From: Microcaldota archaeon
Lineage (GTDB): Archaea; Micrarchaeota; Micrarchaeia; Micrarchaeales; CABMGC01
Assembly: GCA_021851065.1 (NCBI GenBank)
Contig: JAJZJQ010000010.1
Location: forward strand, 1 to 46,217
Direction: 5' to 3'
DNA: 46,217 nucleotides
Under the pieces are notes generated by a model, which saw only the letters and a program-made list of their open reading frames with translations, had not been told where the DNA came from and did not search any database. Both the position numbers and the translations under genes were made by a program. Positions 7,088-16,200 of this stretch are shown here, piece by piece (position 1 is the stretch's first letter; each line of letters opens with the position of its first letter).

Positions 7088-8293
7088 TCATACGGCTTTT
7101 GTTATTTCCAGTAGCAGTATGGTGGCGTAAGAGCCGGTAGGCAGCGAGAAGTCTACCTTAAGGTCGCTGCCGTCCATATGGCACTTTAGGTCTTTTGCCG
7201 GAACGATAAGAGGCCTTGTGCTGCCCTTTGCGCTCACTTCGGGCATGGATGCGATCTTGAAGTCTTCCCTGGCTAATCCGGCCTGTGATAATGCCTGCTT
7301 GTCATATGCGCTCATGGCCTTCTCGTCTGTAGTGTACCCGGCAAGCGCGCCGAGCGGGAATCTGCCAGCAGGCGAGAGCGCATTAAGGTCTGGAAAGCCG
7401 TAGAAGTTCTCAGTGCATCTTAAGGGAGACTCGAAGTCTGCGGCCTTGATTCTTGACTCGAGTGCTGCGTTGAACACCATGGACTGCACAGAATGCACGA
7501 ACATCAGTAGCACCCCACGTGGCAGCTTCCTTAGCGCGTTTGCCGGATTGTCGTACCTTGACATGTACTCTATTACGCTTCTCTCATTGCGCATGCCTGC
7601 AGGAAAGTATCCCAGCGCTGCCCTGAAGTCCTGCTCCTGCGCAAGCCTCTTGCGGGCCGCTATGCATGCCTCGTTCCTCTCGTTGCTGGTATCTGTCAGG
7701 AATTTCATAACTGCACCCCTGAAGTCGCCATGCATGATCAGCATGCCCACCTCATGGTTGTTCATCCTAAGGCCAAATCGTTGCCTGTCGAAGTAGTTTG
7801 GCATCCTTCCGTCAAGCTCGTCGATTACCCTGGCTGCATTTTCAGGCTTGCTGCACCCCCTTATCACCGCAGTGAATGAGTTACCTACGTTGCTGCCCAG
7901 CTCCACGGCGCCGGCGCTTTTCCATGCACCGTTGACCTTCATGTCCCTTATGCGCAGCCCCATGACCTGCGCAGGTTCCACGCCGAATATGCTTGCAAGC
8001 TGCACGGATATGGATTGCTTGTCCTTTACGCCGCAGTAGCCTATGGATTTCTTCCCGTGCCCCATCATCTTTGCCATCCTAAGCAGCAGCTGCACAGTGT
8101 CCCAGCTCCTTTTCTGCAGCACGAATGTGGTGAACTTGCCTTCTGGGGATTCTTGTTCCCCAAGCTGCTGCGCGTCATAGGATTGATCGGGGATTGGAAT
8201 GCGGCCTTTTGTGGTTATCTCCTTCACAATGAAGTCCTGCGGCCCTGCCTTGAAGACGCCGCCTGATCCCGAAGCAGTGGACAGGTATAGCAT
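7088..8293 (-). CDS. truD: tRNA pseudouridine synthase TruD
   Basis: TruD converts U13 of tRNA to pseudouridine (in archaea and eukaryotes the family acts on several RNAs). The 401-residue protein has the family signatures: an N-terminal FKAGPQDFIVKEI, the catalytic block YCGVKDKQSISVQ at about residues 85-100 with the nucleophilic Asp in VKD, and NYFDRQRFGLR at about 180-190. The TRUD insert domain follows (about residues 195-345) and the C-terminal catalytic strands include KVDFSLPTGSYATILLLEI. Length is normal. A TATA-like GTTTAAGC (about 8314-8321) predicts a start at or near the ATG at 8293. It is divergent from the next gene. Confidence 0.93.
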   Translation of the reverse strand: MLYLSTASGSGGVFKAGPQDFIVKEITTKGRIPIPDQSYDAQQLGEQESPEGKFTTFVLQKRSWDTVQLLLRMAKMMGHGKKSIGYCGVKDKQSISVQLASIFGVEPAQVMGLRIRDMKVNGAWKSAGAVELGSNVGNSFTAVIRGCSKPENAARVIDELDGRMPNYFDRQRFGLRMNNHEVGMLIMHGDFRGAVMKFLTDTSNERNEACIAARKRLAQEQDFRAALGYFPAGMRNERSVIEYMSRYDNPANALRKLPRGVLLMFVHSVQSMVFNAALESRIKAADFESPLRCTENFYGFPDLNALSPAGRFPLGALAGYTTDEKAMSAYDKQALSQAGLAREDFKIASMPEVSAKGSTRPLIVPAKDLKCHMDGSDLKVDFSLPTGSYATILLLEITKAV

Positions 8294-8328
8294 GATGCAT
8301 CTCCTTTATAAAGGCTTAAACAACGCTA

Positions 8329-8338
8329 TGATATATTA
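8329..8338 (+). promoter_or_regulatory. TATA box of the forward gene run 8371-10999
   Basis: TGATATATTA is centred about 37 bases before the GTG start at 8371 and predicts transcription from about 8360. The second AT-rich string at 8356-8365 is too close to the start codon. Confidence 0.45.
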
Positions 8339-8370
8339 AGCATAGCTGCTCAGATACTATTTATTCTCCC

Positions 8371-9198
8371 GTGATCCTCTTGGAGCACGAACATGAACCA
8401 ATAGTAGAAAGGATAATCCACAGGCTGGTGCGTAAGCACATTGCAGGGACCACGATGGAATCGGCGCTTGATGCTGCCAAGAGCCTTGGTGGAAAGAACA
8501 TGGGCGCTTCGATCACCTTCCTGAGCTCCAATGTGCTGGACAAGCCAAAAGCCAGGTACATAACCACTACATACAGCGAGCTTGTGCGCAGGATAGGGCG
8601 CTCTGGGATAAAGGCTAGCGTGCAGGTGCCTCTTGAACAGATAGGCGGAGTGATTGACGAGGGAACTGCGCTTGAGAACCTTGAGGAGATAATGGCTGTG
8701 AGCGGCAAGTACGGGGTGTTTGTGTGGATAGATCCGGATGGGCTTGGCAGCCGCATTGCCCCAAAAGCGCTTGCCAGGAGAAAAGGGGCCGGGCTTGCAA
8801 TAAGCGAGTCCGAATCAGGCGCATACGCAAAGTACGGCAGGGCGCTTGGATGCGTCAAGCTTATGTTCAAGGATTACAAGCCGATGAATGCCGGGGAGGC
8901 TGTGAAGAGGCTTGCTGAAGAGCGCAAGACCTACCGCAATCTCGTGCTCTCGCATCCCCCTGAGGAGATGCTAAGAGAGGTGCTAAAGTCAAAGGACAGG
9001 GCTGGCATATCCATAGAAGTGGCGCTTGGGTACAGCCGCAGGAGGATAGGAAGGGTTGTGAAGAAAGGGATAGCCGTTAGCACCCTTGTTCCGTTTGGGA
9101 AGGACTGGATAAAGTACGCTATGAACAATGTTCCTGAGGGCTACATGCGCTTTGTTGCAGGCAAGCTCCTTAAGGAAGGTGGTGGCAATGTCGCCTAG
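8371..9198 (+). CDS. Proline-dehydrogenase-like flavoprotein, divergent
   Basis: The 275-residue protein follows the PRODH/PutA barrel in order. GIKASVQVPLEQIGGVIDEGTALENLEEIM resembles the conserved segment containing the Lys and the Asp-Glu block. YGVFVWIDPDG, VKLMFKDYKPMN and ISIEVALGYSRRRIG follow. The C-terminal VPFGKDWIKYAMNNVPEGYM corresponds to the PRODH motif VPYGxDWxxYxMRRLxE. The Arg pair that holds the proline carboxylate in true PRODH reads NN here, so the substrate may differ. It starts with GTG; the first in-frame ATG (8455) would remove part of the first conserved region. It overlaps the following epimerase gene by 11 bases, implying coupled translation. Confidence 0.6.
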   Translation: MILLEHEHEPIVERIIHRLVRKHIAGTTMESALDAAKSLGGKNMGASITFLSSNVLDKPKARYITTTYSELVRRIGRSGIKASVQVPLEQIGGVIDEGTALENLEEIMAVSGKYGVFVWIDPDGLGSRIAPKALARRKGAGLAISESESGAYAKYGRALGCVKLMFKDYKPMNAGEAVKRLAEERKTYRNLVLSHPPEEMLREVLKSKDRAGISIEVALGYSRRRIGRVVKKGIAVSTLVPFGKDWIKYAMNNVPEGYMRFVAGKLLKEGGGNVA

Positions 9199-10186
9199 GA
9201 AAATAAACAATACCGAGAATACGCCGGCCAGGAGGAAGGTGGCCAAAAGGAAGGCGCTAGTCACTGGAGGAGGGGGAAGGATGGGCAGGGCGCTATCAAT
9301 AGAGCTTGTCAGGAGGGGCTACGAGGTGCTGTCGCTCTCGCATAACAAGGACTTCGTGCATACGATGCCTAGCGGCGTTGTGCCCTATGTAGGCGACATA
9401 ACAGACAAAAAGACGCTCATGAACATGTGCCATGGAGTCGACGTGGTGTTCCATCTTGCGGCCGTAGTAAGCGAATACAAGGAGCCGACGCAGAGGCTAA
9501 TGCAGATAAACGTCCAGGGCACCTCAAACGTACTCGATGCCTGCAGGCAGAACGGAGTGGGCCACATAGTATTCACTAGCTCCATAGATGTCTACGGCCA
9601 TGCCAGGAAGGATACGCTTACCGAGGACTCAGAGCTTAAGCCTGCAGACAGGTACGGGTACAGCAAGATGATGGCTGAGAAGGAGATAGAAGGCTACAAG
9701 GACAAGATAGACTACACCATACTGCGCATAGCAGCTGTGTACGGAAAGGGCTTTGAGAGCTCGTACTTCAAGCTGTTTAAGGCCATAAAGGAAGGCAAGG
9801 CATATCTTATAGGAAGCGGAAACAACCATCTGTCCTTAATACACATAGATGATCTTGTGAATGCGCTGGTGCTTGCTGCGGAGAACAAGAAACAGAGCGC
9901 CAATGTGTACAACATAGGTGACGGTGTGTCGTACACACAGGCAGGGCTCTTTGGCATGACGGCAGACATGCTTAAAGTAGGCAGACCTACAAGGCACATA
10001 AGCCCAATGATAGTAAATCTTGTTGCTAAGAGCAGGGGGCTTGACAGCGATGAGCTCAGGTTCCTGACCAGCGATAGGGTAATGAGTATAAGCAAGGCGA
10101 GGAAGGACCTCGGATTCCAGCCCAGGGTGCGCATAGAGAGCGCAGGGCTGCAGATGGTAGGGGAGTTCCTGAGCCACAACAAATAA
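9188..10186 (+). CDS. NAD-dependent epimerase/dehydratase (extended SDR)
   Basis: The start at ATG 9188 gives 332 residues. It is preceded by a strong ribosome site (AAGGAAGGTGG), whereas the longer track ORF reads into the previous gene. The Rossmann glycine motif is VTGGGGRMGRALSIELVRRG (about residues 22-41). Catalytic Ser-Tyr-Lys appear in FTSSIDVYGHA and RYGYSKMMAEKE (YxxxK). The pattern is that of nucleotide-sugar epimerases or dehydratases, or of isoprenoid/sterol-type 3-beta-dehydrogenase relatives (AAVVSEYKEPTQRLMQINVQGT). The substrate cannot be read. Its position between a PRODH-like gene and GGGPS, with 12-base spacing, suggests one operon. Confidence 0.85.
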   Translation: MSPRKINNTENTPARRKVAKRKALVTGGGGRMGRALSIELVRRGYEVLSLSHNKDFVHTMPSGVVPYVGDITDKKTLMNMCHGVDVVFHLAAVVSEYKEPTQRLMQINVQGTSNVLDACRQNGVGHIVFTSSIDVYGHARKDTLTEDSELKPADRYGYSKMMAEKEIEGYKDKIDYTILRIAAVYGKGFESSYFKLFKAIKEGKAYLIGSGNNHLSLIHIDDLVNALVLAAENKKQSANVYNIGDGVSYTQAGLFGMTADMLKVGRPTRHISPMIVNLVAKSRGLDSDELRFLTSDRVMSISKARKDLGFQPRVRIESAGLQMVGEFLSHNK

Positions 10187-10198
10187 GCAGGAGATGCC

Positions 10199-10999
10199 AT
10201 GCCAGACAAACTAGGGAAGACCGAGAAGTATATATACGACAGGCTTGCTGAGAAGGGGGCCCTCATGTTCATGCTGGTTGATCCGGTGGACTACAAGACC
10301 CCGGATGCAGCCATAAAGACGGCAAAGGAGGCCGAGGAAGGCGGAGCTGACCTGATACTCATAGGAGGAAGCATAGGAGCCCAGGGAGAGCTTCTGGATT
10401 ACGTTGCCAAGGGAGTGAGGGACGTGGTTTCATCCCCGGTGGTTCTCTTCCCTGGAAACATAGCCACGCTTACAAGGTATGCAGATGCGGTATATTTCAT
10501 GTCGCTGCTCAATGCAAGAAGCACGTACTGGATAACCCACGCGCAGATGCTCTCTGCGCCTCTTGTAAAGCAGCTCAAGATAGAGCCGCTTCCGGTAGGC
10601 TACATAGTAGTTGCGCCTGGTGGCACAGTAGGATGGGTTGGAGACGTCAACTTAATACCAAGGCAGAAGAGCATGCTTGCAGCATCCCTGGCCCTTGCAG
10701 GCCAGTACCTTGGCAACAGGTTCATAGTTACTGATGTAGGATCGAACCCGCAGCTGCAGGGGCAGGGGCCGGTGCCTCCTGAGATGATACGCGCAGTCAA
10801 GGACACCATAAGCGTGCCGTACATAGTAGGGGGAGGCATACGCGATGCAGACAGCCTGAGGGCAACAGTAAAGGCGGGCGCAGACATAGTCCAGATAGGC
10901 ACCGCCATGGAGCAGTCTAGCGCAGGCGGAGCTCGCAGGCAGGCCGAGGTCTTCTCAAAGGTAATAAAGGAGGAGGGCATAAAGCGCATAAGGAAGTAG
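10199..10999 (+). CDS. Geranylgeranylglyceryl phosphate synthase
   Basis: It forms the first ether bond of archaeal lipids by joining sn-glycerol-1-phosphate to geranylgeranyl diphosphate. The 266-residue TIM barrel has the family signatures: LMFMLVDPVDYKT near the N-terminus, GADLILIGGSIG, VVLFPGNIATLTRYADAVYFMSLLNA, GYIVVAPGGTVGWVGDV, and a C-terminal phosphate site in PYIVGGGIRDADSL and GADIVQIGTAME. Length fits archaeal GGGPS (PcrB/GGGPS family). It is the last gene of the run starting at 8371, 12 bases after the epimerase, and the next gene has its own promoter. Together with the Tes-like gene at 35.8 kb it covers an early and a late step of the membrane lipid pathway. Confidence 0.93.
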   Translation: MPDKLGKTEKYIYDRLAEKGALMFMLVDPVDYKTPDAAIKTAKEAEEGGADLILIGGSIGAQGELLDYVAKGVRDVVSSPVVLFPGNIATLTRYADAVYFMSLLNARSTYWITHAQMLSAPLVKQLKIEPLPVGYIVVAPGGTVGWVGDVNLIPRQKSMLAASLALAGQYLGNRFIVTDVGSNPQLQGQGPVPPEMIRAVKDTISVPYIVGGGIRDADSLRATVKAGADIVQIGTAMEQSSAGGARRQAEVFSKVIKEEGIKRIRK

Positions 11000-11018
11000 C
11001 ACACTGGCCTTTAGTTGC

Positions 11019-11031
11019 AGTATAATTATTA
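11019..11031 (+). promoter_or_regulatory. TATA box of the NFACT gene
   Basis: AGTATAATTATTA lies 35-47 bases before the ATG at 11066, which predicts transcription from about 11050 with a short leader. Confidence 0.5.
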
Positions 11032-11065
11032 TCCTGCTGCTGGATAATTCAATGCGTGGGCAATC

Positions 11066-12181
11066 ATGCATGCAATAACATCCCTTGAACTCAGTCTTGC
11101 AATAGGCGAATTGAAAGGAAGGATCGAAGGCAGCTACCTCAAGAAGTTCTATGATCTTGGGGATGGGCAGTTCAGGTTCTTGTTCCACTCCAGGGAAGGC
11201 AATATGATAGTATATTGCAACCTGGCATCAACATTCAACAAAACCTCGTTTTTGGAAGAGAGCAAAAGCGCCACCAACTTTGCAATAGCTATGAGAAGGC
11301 GCATAGAGGACTCTAGGGTAATATCCATAATGCAGCACAACTCCGACAGGATAGTGGTAATGGAACTTGAGTCAAAGGGCATTGCGCATAGGATTGTAGT
11401 CGAGATGTTCGCGAAAGGAAATCTGGTGCTTGCAGACGCGCAGTGGAATATAGAGCTGTGCTACAGGATCGCGTCGTACAAGGACAGGGAGATAAGGCCC
11501 AGGGAGAGGTACATGTTCCCTGAGTCTAACTCCGTGGCGATGGAGGGCTTGTCTGATGATGCCATAAGCGACATGCTTTCGAAAGCCAGCAGTTCTGGCG
11601 CAAGGATGATAGCCGAGTTGTCCAAGACAATGAACATAGGCCCCCTCTATCTGGAGAATATAATAACATCAGCAGGACTGGATCCAAAAGCTGCTCTTGG
11701 AAGCAGCGATGTGGGCAGGCTTGGCCAGGCAATGCGCAGATTCATGGAAAGACTAAGGCAACCTGAACCGGTGGCGTACATAAGGGATGGCAAGATAGTG
11801 GACTATGCAGTGGTGCCATTGAAGAAGTATGAGGGCCTTGCGCTTGAGTCCTTTGCAAGCGTAAATGATATGCTTGATAGGGCGTGGCTTGCTGAGCGCG
11901 GCAGGTCTACTGCTGCAGACCAGCCGCACACGAAGGAGGTGGAGGAGATAGAGGCCAGCCTGGGAAAGCAGAAACAGCTTGTCGATGAGTTCAACAGCAA
12001 CTCCGCCATGTTCGCAGAATATGCAAGGGCCATATTCCAGAGGATGGGGGAGATAAACGCGCTGGTCGCAAGGATAAGGGAGCTGAAGAAGCCTTCGGCC
12101 CAAGAGCTTAGGGAGGAGTTTGAGGATCTCAACATAACTGAGATAAACCTGAAGGACAAAAAGGTAATCATCGATATATAG
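11066..12181 (+). CDS. NFACT-family protein, short form (RqcH/Rqc2-like)
   Basis: Relatives bind the obstructed 60S/50S subunit with peptidyl-tRNA and help rescue stalled ribosomes. The 371 residues begin with ITSLELSLAIGELKGRIEGSYLKKFYDLGDGQFRF, the NFACT-N opening. The Asp-Arg dipeptide linked to tRNA binding in the family is present in SDRIVVMELES (about residue 95). Further family segments are VEMFAKGNLVLAD and REIRPRERYMFP. A helical HhH-like region (about 170-230) and a coiled coil (about 285-355) follow. The protein then stops. Family members usually reach 550-700 residues with a C-terminal NFACT-R (DUF814) domain, absent here. RNase Z starts eight bases after the stop codon, so they are likely cotranscribed. 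Confidence 0.8.
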   Translation: MHAITSLELSLAIGELKGRIEGSYLKKFYDLGDGQFRFLFHSREGNMIVYCNLASTFNKTSFLEESKSATNFAIAMRRRIEDSRVISIMQHNSDRIVVMELESKGIAHRIVVEMFAKGNLVLADAQWNIELCYRIASYKDREIRPRERYMFPESNSVAMEGLSDDAISDMLSKASSSGARMIAELSKTMNIGPLYLENIITSAGLDPKAALGSSDVGRLGQAMRRFMERLRQPEPVAYIRDGKIVDYAVVPLKKYEGLALESFASVNDMLDRAWLAERGRSTAADQPHTKEVEEIEASLGKQKQLVDEFNSNSAMFAEYARAIFQRMGEINALVARIRELKKPSAQELREEFEDLNITEINLKDKKVIIDI

Positions 12182-12189
12182 GGAGGGAT

Positions 12190-13083
12190 ATGGAAATACG
12201 CGTTACTATGCTTGGAACTGCAGGATCCTCGCCTGCAAGGGGAAGGTCGCTGCCGGGCGTGGCCATCTCCTATGAAGGAAGCGTTCTGCTGTTCGACTGC
12301 GGCGAGGGCACGCAGATGCAGATGCTCAAGTACGGCACCAACTATTCCAGGATAGAGGCAATATTCATAACCCATGCCCATGGCGACCACATAATAGGCA
12401 TAGCAGGGCTTGTGCGCACCATTGCGATGAACAAGCGCGCAGAGCCGCTGTGCATCTTCGTGCCAAAGGGCTACGAGAGCATAATAAAGACCCTAATAGC
12501 TTTTGACAGGGCAATGATAGGCTACAGGATAGATGTAAAGGGCATAGGAGCAGGATTCGTGTACAGGGGGAAGGGGTTTAGCGTGAGGGCTTTTAGGCTT
12601 AGGCACACCATCGCTGCGCTAGGCTATGTATTCAGGGAGGATGAGAGGAGGAATTTTGTTGTGGATAAGTGCGAGAAGCTTGGGATAAAGGGCGAGATGT
12701 ACGGCATTCTCGAGAAGAATGGCAGAATAAGGGTGGGCAAGAAGACAGTAAGGCTTAATGACGTAACCACCATAAAGGAAGGCAAGAAAGTGGTCTATGC
12801 GTCTGACTCAAGGCCCGTTAGCACTACTGTAGCTGCTGCAAGGAACGCTGATCTGCTAATACACGAATCCTCGTATGCAGACAGCGAGATGGAGCTTGCC
12901 AGGGAGAGGGGCCACTGCACAGCTGGAGAGGCGGCTGCAATAGCCAAGAAGGCGGATGCGAAGAAGCTGGTGCTCACGCACATAAGCGCAAGGTACAGCA
13001 GCCCTGGGACCATAGAGAACGACGCAAGGAAGATTTTCAGGAACTCTGAAGTAGCTGAGGACGGAGAGGTTATAATTGTTTAG
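12190..13083 (+). CDS. rnz: Ribonuclease Z (tRNA 3' processing endonuclease)
   Basis: RNase Z cuts precursor tRNA after the discriminator base so that CCA can be added, which fits the lack of an encoded CCA in both tRNAs here. The 297-residue metallo-beta-lactamase protein has FDCGEGTQMQMLKYG, the Zn motif THAHGDH (about residues 60-66) preceded by the IFI strand, GLVRTI, AFRLRHTIAALGYVF with the third His, YASDSRP with the bridging Asp, and LVLTHISARY near the end. It is read with the short NFACT gene. Its last codons overlap the TATA box of tRNA-Val. Confidence 0.93.
   Translation: MEIRVTMLGTAGSSPARGRSLPGVAISYEGSVLLFDCGEGTQMQMLKYGTNYSRIEAIFITHAHGDHIIGIAGLVRTIAMNKRAEPLCIFVPKGYESIIKTLIAFDRAMIGYRIDVKGIGAGFVYRGKGFSVRAFRLRHTIAALGYVFREDERRNFVVDKCEKLGIKGEMYGILEKNGRIRVGKKTVRLNDVTTIKEGKKVVYASDSRPVSTTVAAARNADLLIHESSYADSEMELARERGHCTAGEAAAIAKKADAKKLVLTHISARYSSPGTIENDARKIFRNSEVAEDGEVIIV
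13068..13078 (+). promoter_or_regulatory. TATA box of tRNA-Val inside the end of rnz
   Basis: GGTTATAATTG is centred about 27 bases before the tRNA-Val start and lies within the last codons of rnz. Confidence 0.5.
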
Positions 13084-13099
13084 TGCAACTTATTCTCGC

Positions 13100-13170
13100 G
13101 GGGGCATCGTCTAGTGGTAGGATGGCAGATTGACATTCTGCAGGCAGGAGTCCAATTCTCCTTGCCCCCA
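13100..13170 (+). tRNA. tRNA-Val (anticodon GAC)
   Basis: The acceptor GGGGGCA pairs with TGCCCCC, and the discriminator is A. The D-arm is GTCT-AGTGGTA-GGAT. The anticodon stem GCAGA/TCTGC holds the loop TTGACAT with GAC at 34-36. The variable loop is only four bases. The T-stem is AGGAG/CTCCT with loop TCCAATT. The usual T54-T55-C56 is not kept, since position 55 reads C. No CCA is encoded. It borders the AT-rich block holding the SNF2 gene. Confidence 0.85.
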
Positions 13171-13249
13171 GGTTTCCATGTTTATAGGCATTTATAAGGC
13201 TTTGTCCGACTTTTGCATCTAGAAGCACGCAGACTTAAAAACAACATTT

Positions 13250-16200
13250 CTAGAGTAGTTGGTTGTCGCTACCCCAATTCTCCTCTGCAAAGATGCTTTC
13301 GTCAGCAATGCCATCTATCAGAAGCTTGTACATGACCCTCTGTCCGTCAAGTTTCTGCGAGGTTACCTGATCCATTGTACCCTGTTCGAAGAACAAAGTG
13401 TAAGCTGAAGGTAGATCTTCATAATCTGAGTCAGCAGGCTGGGCATCTTCGTATGCGCCTGCGCTATTCTTTCTCAGCTTAACCTGCTTCATGTCCTCCA
13501 GAAAGTCTTCGGGATACCTGCTAAGCACCCTGTAGTATTTAACATCGTGGTGAGTTCTCGTGATGTCAGAATCAATTCTGTGGGCCCTATCCTCTGCCTG
13601 ATATAGCTGTACAAAATCGTCTGGAAGGTCATCAAATACAACTGCCTTTGCTGCATTAAGAGTTACTCCGACTCCGCCAGTTCCGTATGTGCAGATAATG
13701 ACCTTTCTATCAGGGGCGTTCATGAATGTTATACGTTCATAATCCAGGGCTGACATCGGCTCTCCTTTTGGATTAGGTTTGGGATATCCATTCTCCAGCA
13801 CCCACCCTGCTTCGTTAGCTTCGAATTTCATGACATTGCCTTTCTCGTCCTTTACGCTTTCTTCGCCCTGGCCAGCGCCTGCAAAGATAGCGGGTTTATA
13901 ATCCTCGAGTAACCTTGCATATTCCTCCACCTGCCTAAGATACCTGCAGAAGATTATCGTTTTTCTCCCTTCTTCCTCGACTGCCTTTCTCACTATACCT
14001 TCAACTTCTGCATGCTTTGGAGAAGCTGCATCTTCGCCTACGTATAAGGGATCGTTCATTATGTGCCTCAAGGCATGCCCTTTTGCCAAGGAATTTCCAC
14101 TGTACAGGTTGTCCAGCTTGCTTGTTGAATCATTTGGAGGCAGGTAATGGCCATACTGATCGGTCCATGCTGCCCAGTCTTTAAATAGAAGGTATACTGC
14201 TTCTGCCTGTTCTCTAGTAGTTGTAAACTCAACTTCCGGCATGAACTCTTTCCTTGGCAATCTGCCGGTTTGCTCTTTTATTGGAATTCTGGGATCGTAT
14301 TCCTCAAAAACATCTTCTTTCCTGAACCTTACTACATGCTGACTTATCATGTGGTGCAGTGCAATCAATTCATTAGGGTTGTTTTCGTCGAAAGATCTCC
14401 TGAAGGCTGCATCACTGCTAAATCTACTATCATCTGGCAGTAAGTGCCCCATTATTCTCCTCACAGTTACTGGATTCTTGAACGGCGTCGCAGTTACAAG
14501 CAGTAAGAACCCAGGATTAAGCATCTGCAGCCCCTGCGTCTGCTTGGTATCGAGATTTGTAGTCCAGTGCGCTTCATCAAGAACTAGTATGCCACGGTTT
14601 GATGGATTCTGGTTTAACACATTATTTATCAGGGTGAATCTTTCCTCATCATGTGTTCCTTGTAGAAATTGAACATTTGTAGCTATTCTTAGAGATAGGC
14701 CAGGTTCTCTTTCGATGCCCCTTAATGCTGCAGCCTTTAAGACCTTTATTCTCTCGGCTCTGGACATGAACTGCATCCCCGTTATAGACCCATGGCCTAT
14801 AAAATGCCTTCCCTGTTCTACCCATGTGCTTACAACGTTGTTTGGAGATATTATTACTGCAGGTTTTCCTTCAGTAGCTACTAAAGCGACAACTGTCTTC
14901 CCAAGTCCAGGATCATTTGCAAGTATAATACCAGGCAGACCGTCACGCATGGCTCCAACAACACGGTATACGCAGTATTTCTGGAAGAAGAATAAATGCT
15001 CACTGCGCTCTAATGGCGCCTGTACGGTTTCGTTTACCCTCCTGAAATTGTCCAGTACCTGATCGAGTATGCCTTTGATTACAGGATTCCCCGTCTTTGC
15101 TAGCAACAATTGGAGATGCATCTCCCCTTCCTCAAATGATCTGCTGAATTTCTTTAAGGTCAATTGCTCCAATTCTCTTATAAGTAGTTCGGTCCTTTTC
15201 TCATCATTTTGGAGCTGTAGAAGAATTTCTTTCTTGGATTTTGACAATAACTGTATTAAGACTTCTACATCATCAGGCTTTGGGCTTAGCTGCCTTACTT
15301 TCTGAAATTTGATTTCGCTTCTAGTTAAGTCATTTGCATTTATTGCAAATATTCTAAACTCGTTTAGTTCTGCAACCTTTAGGGGTATTTTTGCGCTAAA
15401 CTTTCCATTTCTGTCCACAGTTATTCTCCTATTCCACGAACCTGCAACGTAAATGTGTGTTGCACCTGGAGCTTCGCCTTCCAACTTTACGGTGTTTTCA
15501 GTTGTATTTACAAATTTGGTTATGATTGTAGGCTGTGAAATCTTTACGTCATATCCTAAATAAGTTTTTTCGCGACTATTCAGCCGAGTCACAAGTCCCT
15601 TAAAGCTAGTTTTTACAATATCATTTAGCTGAATCTCTGCGAGGTCTGGTCTAGTTAACATTAGGTAAATTTTAAGTCTAATGGGGTCGCTACCAAGTAG
15701 AGCTACAAGATTCTCAAGGTTAAGTTCCTCAATTTTTGCCATTATATTGTCCAACGCCTCCCATTTCGCCTGGCCACTTTTTATAAAAGTTAATGCCTCT
15801 TCATGGCTCATGCCTTTCTTGACAATTTCGATATATTGTCGCGCTTCTGATAAACCATTCAAGCCACAGTTCCTGGATACCCTATTTAATATCGCATTGA
15901 AACTATCGCCGTATGTTTGCCGATCATATGCAATAGTGTATCTTTTTGTATCCATTACTGAGGTATCTCTTATTCCTTTGCCACTCTCCGCATTCATTAG
16001 TCCATCCAGAAATTCCAAGAAACTACTTGTTTTTATTACTTCAGGCGGCACATTTGCTCTATTTTCAAGAAGGGTGCGCGTTTCGTCAGGACGCATGCCT
16101 TGCCTTATAAGTTCCAAGTAATCCCTTGCTGCTGCTACGTTTTCTATCCAATTGAATTCAGGATTGCTCCTAATTCTTTTGGTGAGGGCACTTATACGAG

